A stretch of 44,553 nt of DNA from Prochlorococcus sp. AG-418-I21. Its GTDB lineage: Bacteria > Cyanobacteriota > Cyanobacteriia > PCC-6307 > Cyanobiaceae. A program made the translations under genes and the position numbers. The stretch's first letter is position 1, and the number at the start of each line of letters is the position of its first letter. The notes under the pieces are model-generated. The model did no database searches and was not told the DNA's origin. It was given only the letters and a program-made list of their open reading frames with translations. Below are positions 32,049 to 43,370 of this stretch, piece after piece. The DNA lies in assembly GCA_003214115.1 (NCBI GenBank), contig QCMA01000008.1, forward strand, positions 1-44,553, in the 5' to 3' direction.

Positions 32049-34007
32049 TTATAACTCGTTAAAATATTCATATATATCATTTACTGAATTTTTTCCAAGT
32101 CCTTTAACTTTTGATAAATCCTCTTTACTAGCTATTCTTATCGCGTCTATTGATTTAAAATGCTCAAGTAATTCTCTTATTCTTGATGGTCCTAATCCAC
32201 TGATTTGGGACAATTGAGATCTATTCATTCTCTTAGATCTTTTATCTCTATGAAAGGATAATGCAAATCTATGTGCTTCATCTCTTACCCTTCGTAATAG
32301 AAGAACTCCTTTTTGATTTTCATCAGTATTAAGAGACTTAGTAAAGCCTGGAATAAATATTTCTTCATTTTTTTTTGCTAATGAACATATAGTTACTTCT
32401 TCCTCAAGATTTAATTCCTTTAATGCTTTAATAGCTGCATTTAACTGTCCTTTCCCTCCATCAATCATTATTAAATCAGGCCAATCTGTTAGAAGTTCAT
32501 TGTCTAATTTACTATTTGTTTTATCATTTAATATTGAAAAATCCCCTCCGCTTTTTTTAAATCTTGACCATTTTTTAAACCTTCTATGTATTACTTCATA
32601 TATCGAAGCAAAATCATCACTATGTCCTACAAAAACGTTTGGATCTTTAATTTTATATTTCCTATAATGCTGTTTAGAAGGAATCCCATCAATAAAAACG
32701 ACTTGTGATGCTACAGGGTCACTACCTTGAATATGGCTTATATCATAACCTTCAATTCTTTTAGGTTGCTCGCTTAATTCAAGTATTTGGGCAAGATCCT
32801 CAATTGATGATTCATTATCTTGTATCCCATTTAATATTCTATCTAATTCCAATTTCGCATTTTTTAAAACCATTTCTACAGTTTCATGTTTTTTATTTCT
32901 TTTTGGGATTAAGATTTTTACTTTCTTTTTTCTTAGCTCCGTTAACCAATCCTCTATGGTTGCTTGTTTTGGAAGGTTATATTGAATAAGAATTTCTGAT
33001 GGTATTTCTACAGCTTCAACATTCATATAATGCTCTTCTAATATCTTTTGTAGAATAATATTCTCATCTTCATTATTTAATTTTTGACTATAGCCAATTC
33101 TCCCAATGAGCTTACCAGATCTCATTTGGAAAATTTGTATACTAGCTACATTTTTTTCTGAAACTATTCCAAAGATATCTCTATTAATTGAAGAGTCTGG
33201 TATTGATATTTTTTGTGATTCAGTTAATAGTTTTAAACCTGAAATTTGATCCCTTATTTTTGCTGCATTCTCATAATCTAAATCATTTGAAAATTGCAGC
33301 ATTTTTTTTTGTAAAAATATTTCTAAGTCATCATTTCTTCCCTGAAATATCATAGATACTTGTTTCATTATTTTTTTATAATCCTCAGATGATATAACTT
33401 CTTGGCAAACACCAGGACACCTTCCTATTGAATAATTCAAACAGGTTCTATCTTTATAGACTGGCCTTGGTCTTTGTCTAAGTGGAAATATTTTTTTTAT
33501 CGTAAATAATGTTCTCCTTAATAATCCGACATCAACATAAGGTCCATAATATCTATCTAAATTATTTCTATTTCTTCTTCTTCTTGTAATAAATATTCGA
33601 GGATATTTTTCACTCCAAGTTATACAAAGATATGGATATTTCTTATCATCCTTTAAAAGAATATTAAAGTATGGTTTGTTTGTTTTAATTAAATTTGACT
33701 CTAAATTTAATGCTTCATATTCGCTATCTGTGACTATTATTTCTATTTCAGTTATTTGACGAACCATCAAACTTAATCGGGGAGTTAAATCTGAATAATT
33801 ATTAAAATAACTACTTACTCTACTGCGTAGTTTTTTAGATTTACCGATATAAAGTAAGTTATTATCAATATCTTTAAAAAGATAACAACCAGATGACTTT
33901 GGAATTTCGGATAATCTAGATTTTAATAACTCCTTATTATTAATTAATTTATATTCAATTTTAAAATTATATTTGTTATCTATTTTTTCGATAGAGGAAT
34001 TACTCAT
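32049..34007 (-). CDS. uvrC: Excinuclease ABC subunit C
   Basis: This 652-residue protein has an N-terminal GIY-YIG nuclease (GCYLFKDIDNNLLYIGKSKK), zinc-type cysteines (CLNYSIGRCPGVCQ), a UVR domain that contacts UvrB (LDYENAAKIRDQISGL), an RNase H-like endonuclease domain (EGYDISHIQGSDPVASQVVF, PDLIMIDGGKGQLNAA) and C-terminal helix-hairpin-helix motifs (SQISGLGPSRIRELLEHF). It makes both incisions in nucleotide excision repair. The gene lies 9 bases after a flavin reductase-like gene on the same strand. Confidence 0.98.
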   Translation of the reverse strand: MSNSSIEKIDNKYNFKIEYKLINNKELLKSRLSEIPKSSGCYLFKDIDNNLLYIGKSKKLRSRVSSYFNNYSDLTPRLSLMVRQITEIEIIVTDSEYEALNLESNLIKTNKPYFNILLKDDKKYPYLCITWSEKYPRIFITRRRRNRNNLDRYYGPYVDVGLLRRTLFTIKKIFPLRQRPRPVYKDRTCLNYSIGRCPGVCQEVISSEDYKKIMKQVSMIFQGRNDDLEIFLQKKMLQFSNDLDYENAAKIRDQISGLKLLTESQKISIPDSSINRDIFGIVSEKNVASIQIFQMRSGKLIGRIGYSQKLNNEDENIILQKILEEHYMNVEAVEIPSEILIQYNLPKQATIEDWLTELRKKKVKILIPKRNKKHETVEMVLKNAKLELDRILNGIQDNESSIEDLAQILELSEQPKRIEGYDISHIQGSDPVASQVVFIDGIPSKQHYRKYKIKDPNVFVGHSDDFASIYEVIHRRFKKWSRFKKSGGDFSILNDKTNSKLDNELLTDWPDLIMIDGGKGQLNAAIKALKELNLEEEVTICSLAKKNEEIFIPGFTKSLNTDENQKGVLLLRRVRDEAHRFALSFHRDKRSKRMNRSQLSQISGLGPSRIRELLEHFKSIDAIRIASKEDLSKVKGLGKNSVNDIYEYFNEL

Positions 34008-34016
34008 TTATAATGA

Positions 34017-34505
34017 TCACCCTCCATAATTCCAGCCAGTTGAAGATAAATTTAGTGAGTCAACATCATTATTCAGATAAGCAAATTGAACCTCTCCTAC
34101 AAAAACGGTATGGTCTCCATGCATAACACTTCCAACAACATTACATTCAACTCCACCAACACTATCAACTAAAATAGGCAATCCAAGCTCACCTAAATTA
34201 AATTCAACAGATTCAAATCTACCTCCTAATGCTTTTTGAGGTTTAAAGAAAACAGCTGCGAGATCCTTTTGATCACTTTTGAGCACATTTAATGAGAACT
34301 TATTGGTGGACTTTATTATTTCATGACTAGAACCCTCTGCTCTAACAGCCATTACAACTAATGGTGGAGTGAAGGAACCTTGAGTCACCCAACTTGCAGT
34401 AAATCCATTCACTTCATTTTTATCCTCGTCTCTAACTCCACAAATAAATAATCCGTGAGGTATTTTTCTTAATAAGATTTTTTTTGCTTCTAGATTTAAT
34501 GTCAT
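34017..34505 (-). CDS. Flavin reductase-like domain protein
   Basis: This 162-residue protein is a flavin reductase-like split barrel: LRKIPHGLFICGVRD, GFTASWVTQGSFTPPLVVMA (FMN-binding loop), STNKFSLNVLKSDQ and GDHTVFVGEVQFAYL. Such domains bind FMN or FAD and reduce flavin with NAD(P)H, or occur at the C-terminus of cyanobacterial flavodiiron proteins. Here the domain stands alone. The physiological partner is unknown. It is divergent from coaD with 59 bases between. Confidence 0.85.
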   Translation of the reverse strand: MTLNLEAKKILLRKIPHGLFICGVRDEDKNEVNGFTASWVTQGSFTPPLVVMAVRAEGSSHEIIKSTNKFSLNVLKSDQKDLAAVFFKPQKALGGRFESVEFNLGELGLPILVDSVGGVECNVVGSVMHGDHTVFVGEVQFAYLNNDVDSLNLSSTGWNYGG

Positions 34506-34564
34506 AATTGATTTATCTAATAATCTTATTTTAACTAAATTTCTTATTCGATCATAATAAATTC

Positions 34565-35038
34565 ATGAAAATTCTTTATCCAGGTACATTTGATCCTTTA
34601 ACAAACGGGCATCTTGATTTAATAGAAAGGGCTGAAAAAATATTTGGCAATCTTGTAGTTGCTGTTTTAGAAAATACTTCTAAAACACCCACATTTAATC
34701 TTGAAAGAAGAATAATACAAATAAAAAATTCTCTTTTTCATTTACCTAATATTGAAGTAATTTCTTATTCTGGTCTAACTGTTGATTGTGCAAATGATCT
34801 AAAAGCTAATCTTATTCTTAGAGGGTTAAGAGCAATGAGTGATTTTGAGTATGAACTTCAGATTGCCCATACAAATAAATCTCTTAATAATGATATTGAA
34901 ACTATATTTTTATCGACAAATACAAATTATAGTTTTCTTAGTAGTTCTTTAGTAAAAGAAGTTGCAAAATTTGGAGGTGAAATTAATCACATGGTACCCC
35001 CATCTGTTGAGAGGGATTTAAAAGAATATTTTAAATAA
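34565..35038 (+). CDS. coaD: Phosphopantetheine adenylyltransferase
   Basis: This 157-residue nucleotidyltransferase has the T/HxGH motif in [19 protein letters not shown], the phosphopantetheine loop [20 protein letters not shown], and the ISSS-type motif [16 protein letters not shown]. It makes dephospho-CoA from 4'-phosphopantetheine and ATP. Length is the family norm. It converges with dacB, 8 bases apart. Confidence 0.98.
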   Translation: MKILYPGTFDPLTNGHLDLIERAEKIFGNLVVAVLENTSKTPTFNLERRIIQIKNSLFHLPNIEVISYSGLTVDCANDLKANLILRGLRAMSDFEYELQIAHTNKSLNNDIETIFLSTNTNYSFLSSSLVKEVAKFGGEINHMVPPSVERDLKEYFK

Positions 35039-35046
35039 AATTTTTA

Positions 35047-36270
35047 TTAACAAGATTTCAAGTAATAAAGATCTCGTAATAATTTAAAAGCTTTTTCTTT
35101 ATCAATTCTATTAGAATTTTGGATAATGCTTATAATGATTGGCTTTTCATTTTTATATAAAAAGCCAGATAATGCAAAGACATTTGAAAGAGTCCCAGTT
35201 TTGCCAAGAAACTTTCCAGATAATTCATTATTTACAAATCTTTTAGCTAATGTTCCCCTTACTCCAGTAATTGAAAGTGTAGATTGATAAGCTTTAAAAT
35301 CTTTAAAATATCTCATTTTATCTAAAAACAAAACAACTAACTTTGTTGTAATTATATTTTTTCGAGACAATCCACTAGCATCTGCGAAGTATGCATTAGT
35401 TACTGGTAGGCCTTTATTCTCAAGCCATCTTTTCAATTTTATATATTCATTATCGTTCCATGTATTTGAGGCATTTTTAAAGAGAGATTCAGCTGTAAAA
35501 TTATGGCTTTCAGAATTTGTTAGAGTTAATAATGATAGAATTGGAGTTGAATATATTTTATTTATCTCTTTAATATTTTTTAAATAAAAAGTTTTTTCGA
35601 AATCAAAAAAATCTATATATATTTTTGAATTTGGAAATTTATTTTTTAAATAATTTTTAATAAAATTTTTTAATGAATAAATATCATCATATTTATTTTG
35701 ATTACTTTCTATTGCAAGAGATGTTATTGGAGACCCATATTCGTAAAGTTTATCAGTATTTGTCCAACCTTTAGGCCAAAATAATTTTGAATCAATTTCT
35801 ACAATATTAAAGTTAATAATTTTACTTTCTTTAACATTTGAAATTAGTTCGATTATATTTTCATAATTAAGATCTGGGTCACCTTGACCGAATAAATAAT
35901 AATCGTTTTTATTTTTAAATAAGGAAGTTTTTAAATTATTATTTAATTTATATTTACTTAAAACATAAGCTGATGAGAATAATTTTTGATTAGATGCTGG
36001 CAACCTTGGAACATTCTCATTGTAAGAACTTATTATTTCCCCTTTGTTATTAATAATTGATACACTAAAAGAATCATCAAGCGTTTGATTCAATAAAGCA
36101 TCATAAGTAGGACATATTTTGTTTTTAGTAATTATTCCCGGGAAATTAAAATAAATACTATTTAAAATAGTTATTTTCTGATTTGCTAGTAAATATCTTA
36201 TTAAGAAAGGAGATGTTACTAATACAAGAACAATTACGAAAAATGAATAAATTTTTTTTATCACATTCAA
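35047..36270 (-). CDS. dacB: D-alanyl-D-alanine carboxypeptidase, PBP4 family (S13)
   Basis: This 407-residue protein has an N-terminal membrane anchor or signal (about 8-24), then the penicillin-binding motifs SNQK (S93-K96, the SxxK nucleophile and base), a SxN-type motif within DASGLSRKN, and GKTGTL (KTG). These define the S13/PBP4 endopeptidase-carboxypeptidase family, which trims peptidoglycan in the periplasm. The large insertion between motifs 1 and 2 is shorter than in E. coli DacB. It is the last gene of a minus-strand run dapF-desulfurase-DUF1995-dacB. Confidence 0.93.
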   Translation of the reverse strand: MNVIKKIYSFFVIVLVLVTSPFLIRYLLANQKITILNSIYFNFPGIITKNKICPTYDALLNQTLDDSFSVSIINNKGEIISSYNENVPRLPASNQKLFSSAYVLSKYKLNNNLKTSLFKNKNDYYLFGQGDPDLNYENIIELISNVKESKIINFNIVEIDSKLFWPKGWTNTDKLYEYGSPITSLAIESNQNKYDDIYSLKNFIKNYLKNKFPNSKIYIDFFDFEKTFYLKNIKEINKIYSTPILSLLTLTNSESHNFTAESLFKNASNTWNDNEYIKLKRWLENKGLPVTNAYFADASGLSRKNIITTKLVVLFLDKMRYFKDFKAYQSTLSITGVRGTLAKRFVNNELSGKFLGKTGTLSNVFALSGFLYKNEKPIIISIIQNSNRIDKEKAFKLLRDLYYLKSC

Positions 36271-36271
36271 T

Positions 36272-36898
36272 CTATAAATTTACAAAAATAGATTCATTGT
36301 CGGGTTTAATTTCAAATTCTTTTTTAAAAAAATATCTTTTATTTTCTTCTTTGAATAGCAACCAGTTATTTGGATAAATATGCATAAGAGCAGCTTTATT
36401 TAATGGCTGAAGAAAATAAATATTTTTCCATGTTTTGACAAAGTTTTTACGTCGCTCTCTAATGACACTTCCTATACCAACATTGACATCTTCAAATTTT
36501 GGATTTAATGAATAATGCGAACCTTTATAGTTTTCAGACATTGGTTCAAATGAATCGAAATCATATGGCTGAGGTAGTATCGATATCATTGCACTATCAA
36601 TATTATTTATATTATTTGATTCATTAAATGATTTAAAAGTAAAGATTTTATCTTTGATATCTGGATAGTCTCTTTGAGCCAAAGCCACAGCACCTTGATC
36701 AGCAAATGTTATGAATACATTATTATTTTTAGACAATATCTTATAGATAGTTATTCCAATTTTGTTAAACTTCAATCCTTCAAAATTAAATTCTATAGTA
36801 AATCTTTTGTTTGAATCTAATAAACTTGGAATAATTGCATCCTCCATATTCTTAAGAGATTCATTTAAATCTTTAGGTAGTCTGTAATTGGTTTGCAT
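36272..36898 (-). CDS. DUF1995 family protein
   Basis: This 208-residue soluble protein has the DUF1995 pattern: an N-terminal RLPKDLNESLKNMEDAI, then RFTIEFNFEGLKFN, and GSVIRERRKNFVKTWKNIYFL. It ends with ALMHIYPNNWLLFKEENK. DUF1995 is found in cyanobacteria and plastids (LPA3 relatives affect photosystem II assembly), but the biochemical activity is unknown. Its ATG overlaps the preceding cysteine desulfurase stop by one base, and dacB starts just after it, consistent with one transcript. Confidence 0.85.
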   Translation of the reverse strand: MQTNYRLPKDLNESLKNMEDAIIPSLLDSNKRFTIEFNFEGLKFNKIGITIYKILSKNNNVFITFADQGAVALAQRDYPDIKDKIFTFKSFNESNNINNIDSAMISILPQPYDFDSFEPMSENYKGSHYSLNPKFEDVNVGIGSVIRERRKNFVKTWKNIYFLQPLNKAALMHIYPNNWLLFKEENKRYFFKKEFEIKPDNESIFVNL

Positions 36899-38070
36899 TA
36901 AAATTTGTCAATACATATTTGAATAAGTTCTAAAAATTTATCTATTTCTGACTTATTGTTAATTGAACCTAAAGTAACACGAATATTTGAATATAGTTCA
37001 TCATCTTTTAAACCAATATTTTTAAGTGTTGAGCTAGGTTTCCCAGATGAGCTTGAACAAGCGCTTCCGCTACTTATGGCTATTTTATTTTCTGACATGA
37101 AGTTAACAATCTTATAGGCCCTTATAGGCTCAAATAGTTTATTTAATAGTAGAAACGAAATATGATTGGGAAGTCTATGGTTAATACTACCCGTAATCTT
37201 TATATGATTATTATCCTTAATTTTTTGAAAAAAATAATTTTTAAGTTTATTAATATTATTAGAAGGAAATTCAGTTATGTAATCATATAATTTTATTTTT
37301 CCTTTAATATTCTTTAATGATTCATACATTCCAGCGATTAATGGCAAAGCTTGTGTACCTTGTCTAATTGAAAATTCTTGAGTAAGTGATATGTCTTTAT
37401 TTTTTAAAATTTGTCTAGACTTTTCTTTTGTTAAAAGGATAACGATGCCTTTTGGACCTCCAAATTTATGAGCAGATAAACTTAAAAAATCACATTTAAG
37501 ATCTTTCCAACTGAATATTCCATTACTTAATATTTGTGTCCCATCTAAATGAAACATTATATTTAATTCTTCACATTTGGAACCAATAAATTGGACAGGT
37601 TGTATTGTCCCAATTTCACTTTGTCCCCAAATAATTGATATAAGCTTAGTATCATTTTTTAAAATTTTTTCGATATTAGAAATATTTAAAATTCCATCAT
37701 TATTTACCGTCCATTCGTAAATATCCCAATTTTTTTTTCTTAGTTTATTAGCACAAATAGTTGTTGCTTGATGTTCAACATTTGAAATAACAACTCTACC
37801 ATTTTTAAAGTTCTCATAAATATTATTAAATACAATATTTGTCGATTCCGAAGAGCCAGATGTAAAAATTATATCTTCTGGTTCTGCTTCAAATATATAA
37901 GCAATTTTAGATCTAATTTTTTCAAGATATGTAGAACATTTTATCCCTAGCTCATATGTAGATGATGGGTTATGCCAATAATTCCTATATGTTAAATTTA
38001 TTATATTTAAAACATTCTCAGATAATGGAGTTGTGGATGCATTATCAAAATAGATAAAATTATTTTCCAT
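36898..38070 (-). CDS. Cysteine desulfurase (IscS/NifS-like)
   Basis: This 390-residue PLP enzyme opens YFDNASTTPLSENVLN, has the Schiff-base lysine in SLSAHKFGGPKGIVIL and the catalytic cysteine in SGSACSSSSGKPSSTL. This is the IscS/NifS class with an extended catalytic loop. It takes sulfur from cysteine for iron-sulfur cluster assembly and tRNA thiolation. Cyanobacteria usually also have SufS and other copies, so its exact client is not shown. The ATG overlaps the dapF stop by one base, suggesting coupling. Confidence 0.93.
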   Translation of the reverse strand: MENNFIYFDNASTTPLSENVLNIINLTYRNYWHNPSSTYELGIKCSTYLEKIRSKIAYIFEAEPEDIIFTSGSSESTNIVFNNIYENFKNGRVVISNVEHQATTICANKLRKKNWDIYEWTVNNDGILNISNIEKILKNDTKLISIIWGQSEIGTIQPVQFIGSKCEELNIMFHLDGTQILSNGIFSWKDLKCDFLSLSAHKFGGPKGIVILLTKEKSRQILKNKDISLTQEFSIRQGTQALPLIAGMYESLKNIKGKIKLYDYITEFPSNNINKLKNYFFQKIKDNNHIKITGSINHRLPNHISFLLLNKLFEPIRAYKIVNFMSENKIAISSGSACSSSSGKPSSTLKNIGLKDDELYSNIRVTLGSINNKSEIDKFLELIQICIDKF

Positions 38071-38930
38071 TAATTTACTAACATTGATCCTGAGAAAACC
38101 TTTTTAGCATTACCGGTCATCATGACTTCACAATCGTCTTTTGACCAATCAATTTTAAGATTACCTCCGGGTAAAGTTACAATGGTTTGTGAATTACAAA
38201 GGCCTAATTTATAAGCTGCTACATGAATAGCACAGGCACCTGTTCCACAGGCTAAGGTTGGTCCTGCACCTCTTTCCCATACTTTTACTTTGATATTATC
38301 TCTATTTAGGATTTGACAAAAATGCACATTAGTTTTTTCTGGAAATAATTCATTTTTTTCAAATATAGGACCAAGTCTTGAAAGAACAATTGACTCTATA
38401 TCTTGTACAAAGAATATTAAATGAGGATTTCCCATTCCTACGGCATAACCTATATTATTAAAATTTTTCTCAATAAATTCATGAGAAGGAATTGAATTAA
38501 TTTTTTTTTCAATTGTTGTTGGAATATTTTGACTTTCTAAAATTGGAACTCCCATTTTTACTGTAATTTCATCATTTATATATTTTGCAATTTTTAAACC
38601 TGCTTTAGTCTCAATTTTATATTCTATATTTTTATTATTCATTGAATCATTTACATAGAGATACTCAACTAAACACCTAATTCCGTTTCCACACATTTGT
38701 GCTTCAGAACCATCAGAATTAAAGATTATCATTTTTGCATAATTATCTTCTTTAGGTTCTTCAATAAAAATCACCCCATCTGCTCCAATACCAAATTGCC
38801 TGTTGCAAATTTTTTTTATATCAAATATTTTATTTCTCTTGTAATTTTTATATAATTCATTTCCTCTAGAATCGATTACTACGAAATCATTTCCGTTACC
38901 TTGATATTTTTCAAAAGTTATATTTTTCAT
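38070..38930 (-). CDS. dapF: Diaminopimelate epimerase
   Basis: This 286-residue enzyme has two catalytic cysteines in SEAQMCGNGIRC and TLACGTGACAIH, plus KYQGNGNDFVVIDSRG and MGNPHLIFFVQD. These are DapF signatures. It converts LL- to meso-diaminopimelate for lysine synthesis and for the peptidoglycan cross-link, fitting the dacB gene later in the same transcript. It is divergent from leuS with 107 bases between. Confidence 0.97.
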   Translation of the reverse strand: MKNITFEKYQGNGNDFVVIDSRGNELYKNYKRNKIFDIKKICNRQFGIGADGVIFIEEPKEDNYAKMIIFNSDGSEAQMCGNGIRCLVEYLYVNDSMNNKNIEYKIETKAGLKIAKYINDEITVKMGVPILESQNIPTTIEKKINSIPSHEFIEKNFNNIGYAVGMGNPHLIFFVQDIESIVLSRLGPIFEKNELFPEKTNVHFCQILNRDNIKVKVWERGAGPTLACGTGACAIHVAAYKLGLCNSQTIVTLPGGNLKIDWSKDDCEVMMTGNAKKVFSGSMLVN

Positions 38931-39037
38931 TTGTAGATAATATATTTTAAATTTTAATTATAAATTATTCCTTTTAACAATCTATTTCTATTTTATACAA
39001 TGGATATTAAAATAATAATTTAATAAATAAAAATTAA

Positions 39038-41608
39038 GTGATTTCTCCCGAAAAACAATATGAGACTGATACTAATTTATATAATCCATCTGAAATAGAA
39101 AAAAAATGGCAGTCAATATGGACAGAAAACAATTTATACAAAACCGATGAATTAACTGATAATAGCGATAAATTTTATGCCTTATCAATGTTTCCATACC
39201 CTTCAGGTAATCTTCATATGGGACATGTTAGGAATTATGTTATTACAGACTTAATAGCTAGGTTCCAAAGGTTTAAGGGCAAATCTGTTTTACATCCAAT
39301 GGGTTGGGACGCTTTTGGTTTGCCTGCCGAGAATGCAGCGATTGAAAGAGGAATTAGTCCAAGTGTCTGGACTAAAAAAAATATTACTCATATGAAGTCA
39401 CAATTAAAACTTTTGGGACTATCAGTTGATTGGGACAGGGAATTTGCAACTTGTGATGAAGATTATTATATTTGGACACAATATCTATTTTTAGAGTTAT
39501 ACAAGGCAGGTCTTGTATATCAAAAGGAATCAGAAGTTAATTGGGATCCTATAGATAATACAGTCTTAGCGAATGAACAAGTTGACTCAGATGGTAAATC
39601 TTGGAGATCAGGGGCAATAGTTGAAAAAAAATTATTAAAGCAATGGTTTTTAAGGATTACTAATTATGCTGATGAGTTGTTGAAGGATTTAGAAAAATTA
39701 GATAACTGGCCAGAAAGAGTAAAAATAATGCAAGATAATTGGATTGGTAAGTCAATTGGTACAAATATTAATTTCATTATCAATAACAATCCAGAAAAGA
39801 AAATAACTGTGTTTACAACAAGGCCAGATACTTTATTTGGAGTTACTTATTTAGCAATTTCTGTTAATAATTCATTAATTAAAAATATTTCTGATAAAGA
39901 AACCATACAAGATATAGAGAATCTTAAACAATATTTGAAAAATAATAAAAATAATGAACTTGAAAAAATAGGAATAAAAACTAACTTAATAGCAATAAAT
40001 CCAGTTAATTCTGAACTTATTCCTATTTGGGTAGCAAGTTATGTTCTCGATGAATATGGCACAGGCGCTGTTATGGGCGTTCCTGCTCATGATCAAAGAG
40101 ATTTTGAATTTGCTAAGAAAAATAATATTGATATTAAACAAGTAATAATAAAGGACAAAAGTGAACAAACTAAAGAGCTTGATGAAGCTTATGTGGAAAA
40201 TGGATATCTTTTTAATTCAAATCAATACAATGATATATCAAATACTATTGCTAAATTAAAAATTACAGAGGTGGGTGTAAATAATGGATGGGCCGAAAAA
40301 AAGATTCAATATCGTTTAAGAGATTGGTTAATATCTAGACAAAGATATTGGGGATGTCCGATTCCCATCGTTAATTGCAAAAAATGTGGGTCTGTTCCTT
40401 TAAACCAATCGGAATTACCTGTTGCATTACCAAAAGATATTGATATCTCGGCTAATAAGATTAACGCTTTAGGTGAAAATAATAATTGGATAAATACAAC
40501 ATGTCCAAAATGTGGAATAGCAGCAAAAAAAGAAACTGATACTATGGACACTTTTATGTGTTCATCATGGTATTTTTTAAGATATCCATCTTCAAAATGT
40601 TCAAATAAGCCATTTGAAAAGATTGAAATTAATAAGTGGTTACCTGTAGATCAATATGTTGGAGGGGTTGAGCATGCAATATTGCATTTGTTATATGCAA
40701 GATTTTTTACTAAAGCTTTGCGGGATAATGAACTATTTGAAATTGATGAACCATTTAAAAAACTATTAACGCAAGGAATGGTGCAGGCCGCAGCCTATAA
40801 AAACAATAAAACGGGTAAATATGTTTCTCCTTCCGATATTACTGACTTATCAAATCCTACAGATCCAATTGACAATACCAAACTCGAAGTTCTTTTCGAG
40901 AAGATGTCTAAGTCAAAATATAACGGAATAGACCCTGAATCAGTAATTAAAAAATATGGAGCAGATACTGCAAGAATGTTTATATTATTTAAAGCACCGC
41001 CAGAAAAAGATTTGGAATGGGGAGATACAGATGTAGAAGGACAATTTAGATTTTTAAGTAGGATTTGGAAGCTTTATATAAATTGTGCAAAAGATATAAA
41101 TAGTAAATCTAATTCATATCCAGATAAAGAAAAAAGTTTAATAAAGTCAATGAATATCGCTATAAAAGAAATTTCAAATGACATTTTAAATAACCAATTT
41201 AATACTGCGATTTCAGAACTAATGAAGTTTTATAATTCAATATCAAATTCCATTAATGGCGTAAACAATAATTTAAAAATTGATGCATTAAAAACATTTT
41301 GTATTTTGTTGGCTCCATTTGCACCTCATATTGCAGAAGAAATATGGCATCTTATAGGATTTAAAAAGTCTGTGCATTTAGAATACTGGCCTTCCTTTAA
41401 TGCCGAGGCACTAAAGGAAGATTCATATGAACTAGTAATCCAAGTGAATGGAAAAGTTAGAGACAAAGTAAATATTAATAATGATATGAGTGAAGATCAA
41501 ATTAAAGAATTGACTCTTAAAAGACCAAACATATTAAAATGGACTCAAGATAAGGAAATAAGAAAAATAATTATTGTTAAAGGAAAAATTATGAATATTG
41601 TTGTTTAA
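39038..41608 (+). CDS. leuS: Leucyl-tRNA synthetase
   Basis: This 856-residue class I synthetase has [14 protein letters not shown] (HIGH motif), the CP1 editing domain with [14 protein letters not shown] and [15 protein letters not shown], zinc-like cysteines in CKKCGSVPL and CPKCGIAA, and [13 protein letters not shown] (KMSKS). A C-terminal anticodon-binding and LSD region follow. Start is GTG at 39038, as no ATG is placed to give [13 protein letters not shown]. Its TAA shares four bases (TTAA) with the convergent pgi stop. Confidence 0.98.
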   Translation: MISPEKQYETDTNLYNPSEIEKKWQSIWTENNLYKTDELTDNSDKFYALSMFPYPSGNLHMGHVRNYVITDLIARFQRFKGKSVLHPMGWDAFGLPAENAAIERGISPSVWTKKNITHMKSQLKLLGLSVDWDREFATCDEDYYIWTQYLFLELYKAGLVYQKESEVNWDPIDNTVLANEQVDSDGKSWRSGAIVEKKLLKQWFLRITNYADELLKDLEKLDNWPERVKIMQDNWIGKSIGTNINFIINNNPEKKITVFTTRPDTLFGVTYLAISVNNSLIKNISDKETIQDIENLKQYLKNNKNNELEKIGIKTNLIAINPVNSELIPIWVASYVLDEYGTGAVMGVPAHDQRDFEFAKKNNIDIKQVIIKDKSEQTKELDEAYVENGYLFNSNQYNDISNTIAKLKITEVGVNNGWAEKKIQYRLRDWLISRQRYWGCPIPIVNCKKCGSVPLNQSELPVALPKDIDISANKINALGENNNWINTTCPKCGIAAKKETDTMDTFMCSSWYFLRYPSSKCSNKPFEKIEINKWLPVDQYVGGVEHAILHLLYARFFTKALRDNELFEIDEPFKKLLTQGMVQAAAYKNNKTGKYVSPSDITDLSNPTDPIDNTKLEVLFEKMSKSKYNGIDPESVIKKYGADTARMFILFKAPPEKDLEWGDTDVEGQFRFLSRIWKLYINCAKDINSKSNSYPDKEKSLIKSMNIAIKEISNDILNNQFNTAISELMKFYNSISNSINGVNNNLKIDALKTFCILLAPFAPHIAEEIWHLIGFKKSVHLEYWPSFNAEALKEDSYELVIQVNGKVRDKVNINNDMSEDQIKELTLKRPNILKWTQDKEIRKIIIVKGKIMNIVV

Positions 41609-43188
41609 GAATTTATTTTTTGAATAACTAATGAATTTGGATTTGACCAATCGCCCTTAACTAAATAATTATCTTTACCGAAACACATTTCACGGAGTAT
41701 GAAAAATATAGGTTCACTAACTGAATTATCAAATAATGATGTTATGTCATTTATAGAATATTCTCCACCTTCATCTAATAAATTACTTACTTTTTGTTGA
41801 TACTCAATAATATTTGCTGCTGCTTTCTTTCCAGCTTCAACTCCAGGTTGATCATATGCATTTATATTTACCAATTCAGCGTAGAAGGATACAGCCCTCT
41901 CAAATAAAGCGATTAAGGCACCTAGTGAAAAACAATTTAACTTTTCTAACGTAATAGTAATACTTTGTCTGTTTTCAGTAGAGAGTGCTGATCTGGTTCC
42001 TTGCAAAAAACCAGAAAGATATTCTTTAGGATCCTCTTTTTCATCAAAAATATTAGTAGATGGAGAATCTAATAATTCAATAAAAATACAAAAGAAATTA
42101 TCAATACCATCTCTAAGTTGCTGAACATAAGCATGTTGATCTGTAGATCCTTTATTACCAAAAACGGAAATACCTTGATTAACTACTTCACCATTTCTAT
42201 TAAATTTCTTTCCTAATGATTCCATTACTAATTGCTGGAGATATTTACTAAATACCTGTAACCTATCTCTATAAGGTAATACGACCATATCTCTCTTTCC
42301 AATACCATCCCCAGTTAAATACCATGCGGATGATAATAGTGCTGCTGGATTATTTTTAAGATCACTTATACGTGTGGCTTCATCCATTAATGATGCACCT
42401 CGAATAAATTCAGATATATTTTCATTAATAAGAGCTAATGGAAGTAATCCTACAGAGCTTGTAATACTAGTTCTTCCTCCAACCCAATCTTGCAAATTAA
42501 ATATTTTTAACCAATTTTCAGAAGTGGCTTTTTTAAATAACTTACTATCTTTCATAGTTATAGCTATAGCATTAGAATTCCATTCAAGAGAATTGTTTTC
42601 GCAGTGACTTTTAATAATTTCCATAGCAATTCTAGGTTCAGGCGTACCACCTGATTTACTTACTACTACAAACAATGTTGTTGATAAATTTTCAGATAAC
42701 TCTTCTAACTTTTCGCTAATTAAAAAAGGATCAACATTATCGATATATGAAAAATTTAGGCCAATAGAACACTTCTGCAGTGACTCTGTAATAAGTAATG
42801 GTCCTAACCCACTACCACCAATTCCTATCCATAAAACATCAGTATACTGCTGATTATTCTTATTCTTAATATCTCCATTTAAAATTTGTTTTCCAAATTC
42901 AGAGATTGCATTAATATTTGCTGTAATTTCCTCTCCTATTTTTGAAGAGGGTGAAATTGATGGATTTCTAAGCCAATAATGTCCAACTTGTCTATTTTCA
43001 TCAATATTTGAGATTGCCCCATTTTCTAATTCTTTTATTGATGAAAAAACATCTATAAATTTATCTTCTAAATTTTTTATCTCTTTACTTGTGAAATTAA
43101 TTTTGCTTATGTCTAACCAAATATTTAATTTTTTATCAAACCAAAGATAATTACAAAATTTATCCCAAGAGTTTAAATCTCCATTCAT
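41605..43188 (-). CDS. pgi: Glucose-6-phosphate isomerase
   Basis: This 527-residue enzyme has [18 protein letters not shown] (sugar phosphate site), [16 protein letters not shown] and [14 protein letters not shown], and a C-terminal active region [12 protein letters not shown]. These match the bacterial/cyanobacterial Pgi. It interconverts glucose-6-phosphate and fructose-6-phosphate in glycolysis, the pentose phosphate pathway and glycogen turnover. It converges with leuS by a 4-base overlap and is divergent from purN with 182 bases between. Confidence 0.97.
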   Translation of the reverse strand: MNGDLNSWDKFCNYLWFDKKLNIWLDISKINFTSKEIKNLEDKFIDVFSSIKELENGAISNIDENRQVGHYWLRNPSISPSSKIGEEITANINAISEFGKQILNGDIKNKNNQQYTDVLWIGIGGSGLGPLLITESLQKCSIGLNFSYIDNVDPFLISEKLEELSENLSTTLFVVVSKSGGTPEPRIAMEIIKSHCENNSLEWNSNAIAITMKDSKLFKKATSENWLKIFNLQDWVGGRTSITSSVGLLPLALINENISEFIRGASLMDEATRISDLKNNPAALLSSAWYLTGDGIGKRDMVVLPYRDRLQVFSKYLQQLVMESLGKKFNRNGEVVNQGISVFGNKGSTDQHAYVQQLRDGIDNFFCIFIELLDSPSTNIFDEKEDPKEYLSGFLQGTRSALSTENRQSITITLEKLNCFSLGALIALFERAVSFYAELVNINAYDQPGVEAGKKAAANIIEYQQKVSNLLDEGGEYSINDITSLFDNSVSEPIFFILREMCFGKDNYLVKGDWSNPNSLVIQKINS

Positions 43189-43370
43189 TTTATATATTTG
43201 TTTCTTTTATTTATTATTCAATTATATCTATACGAATAGTACATAGATTTGAATCATTTAAATTTGTTTAAATTATTATCTTCAAATAAATATGTTTTTG
43301 TATATAAACAATTAAAATTGAGGTTTTTTTTTATTTGATATGAATTTATCATTGGAATAAATAAAAAACT

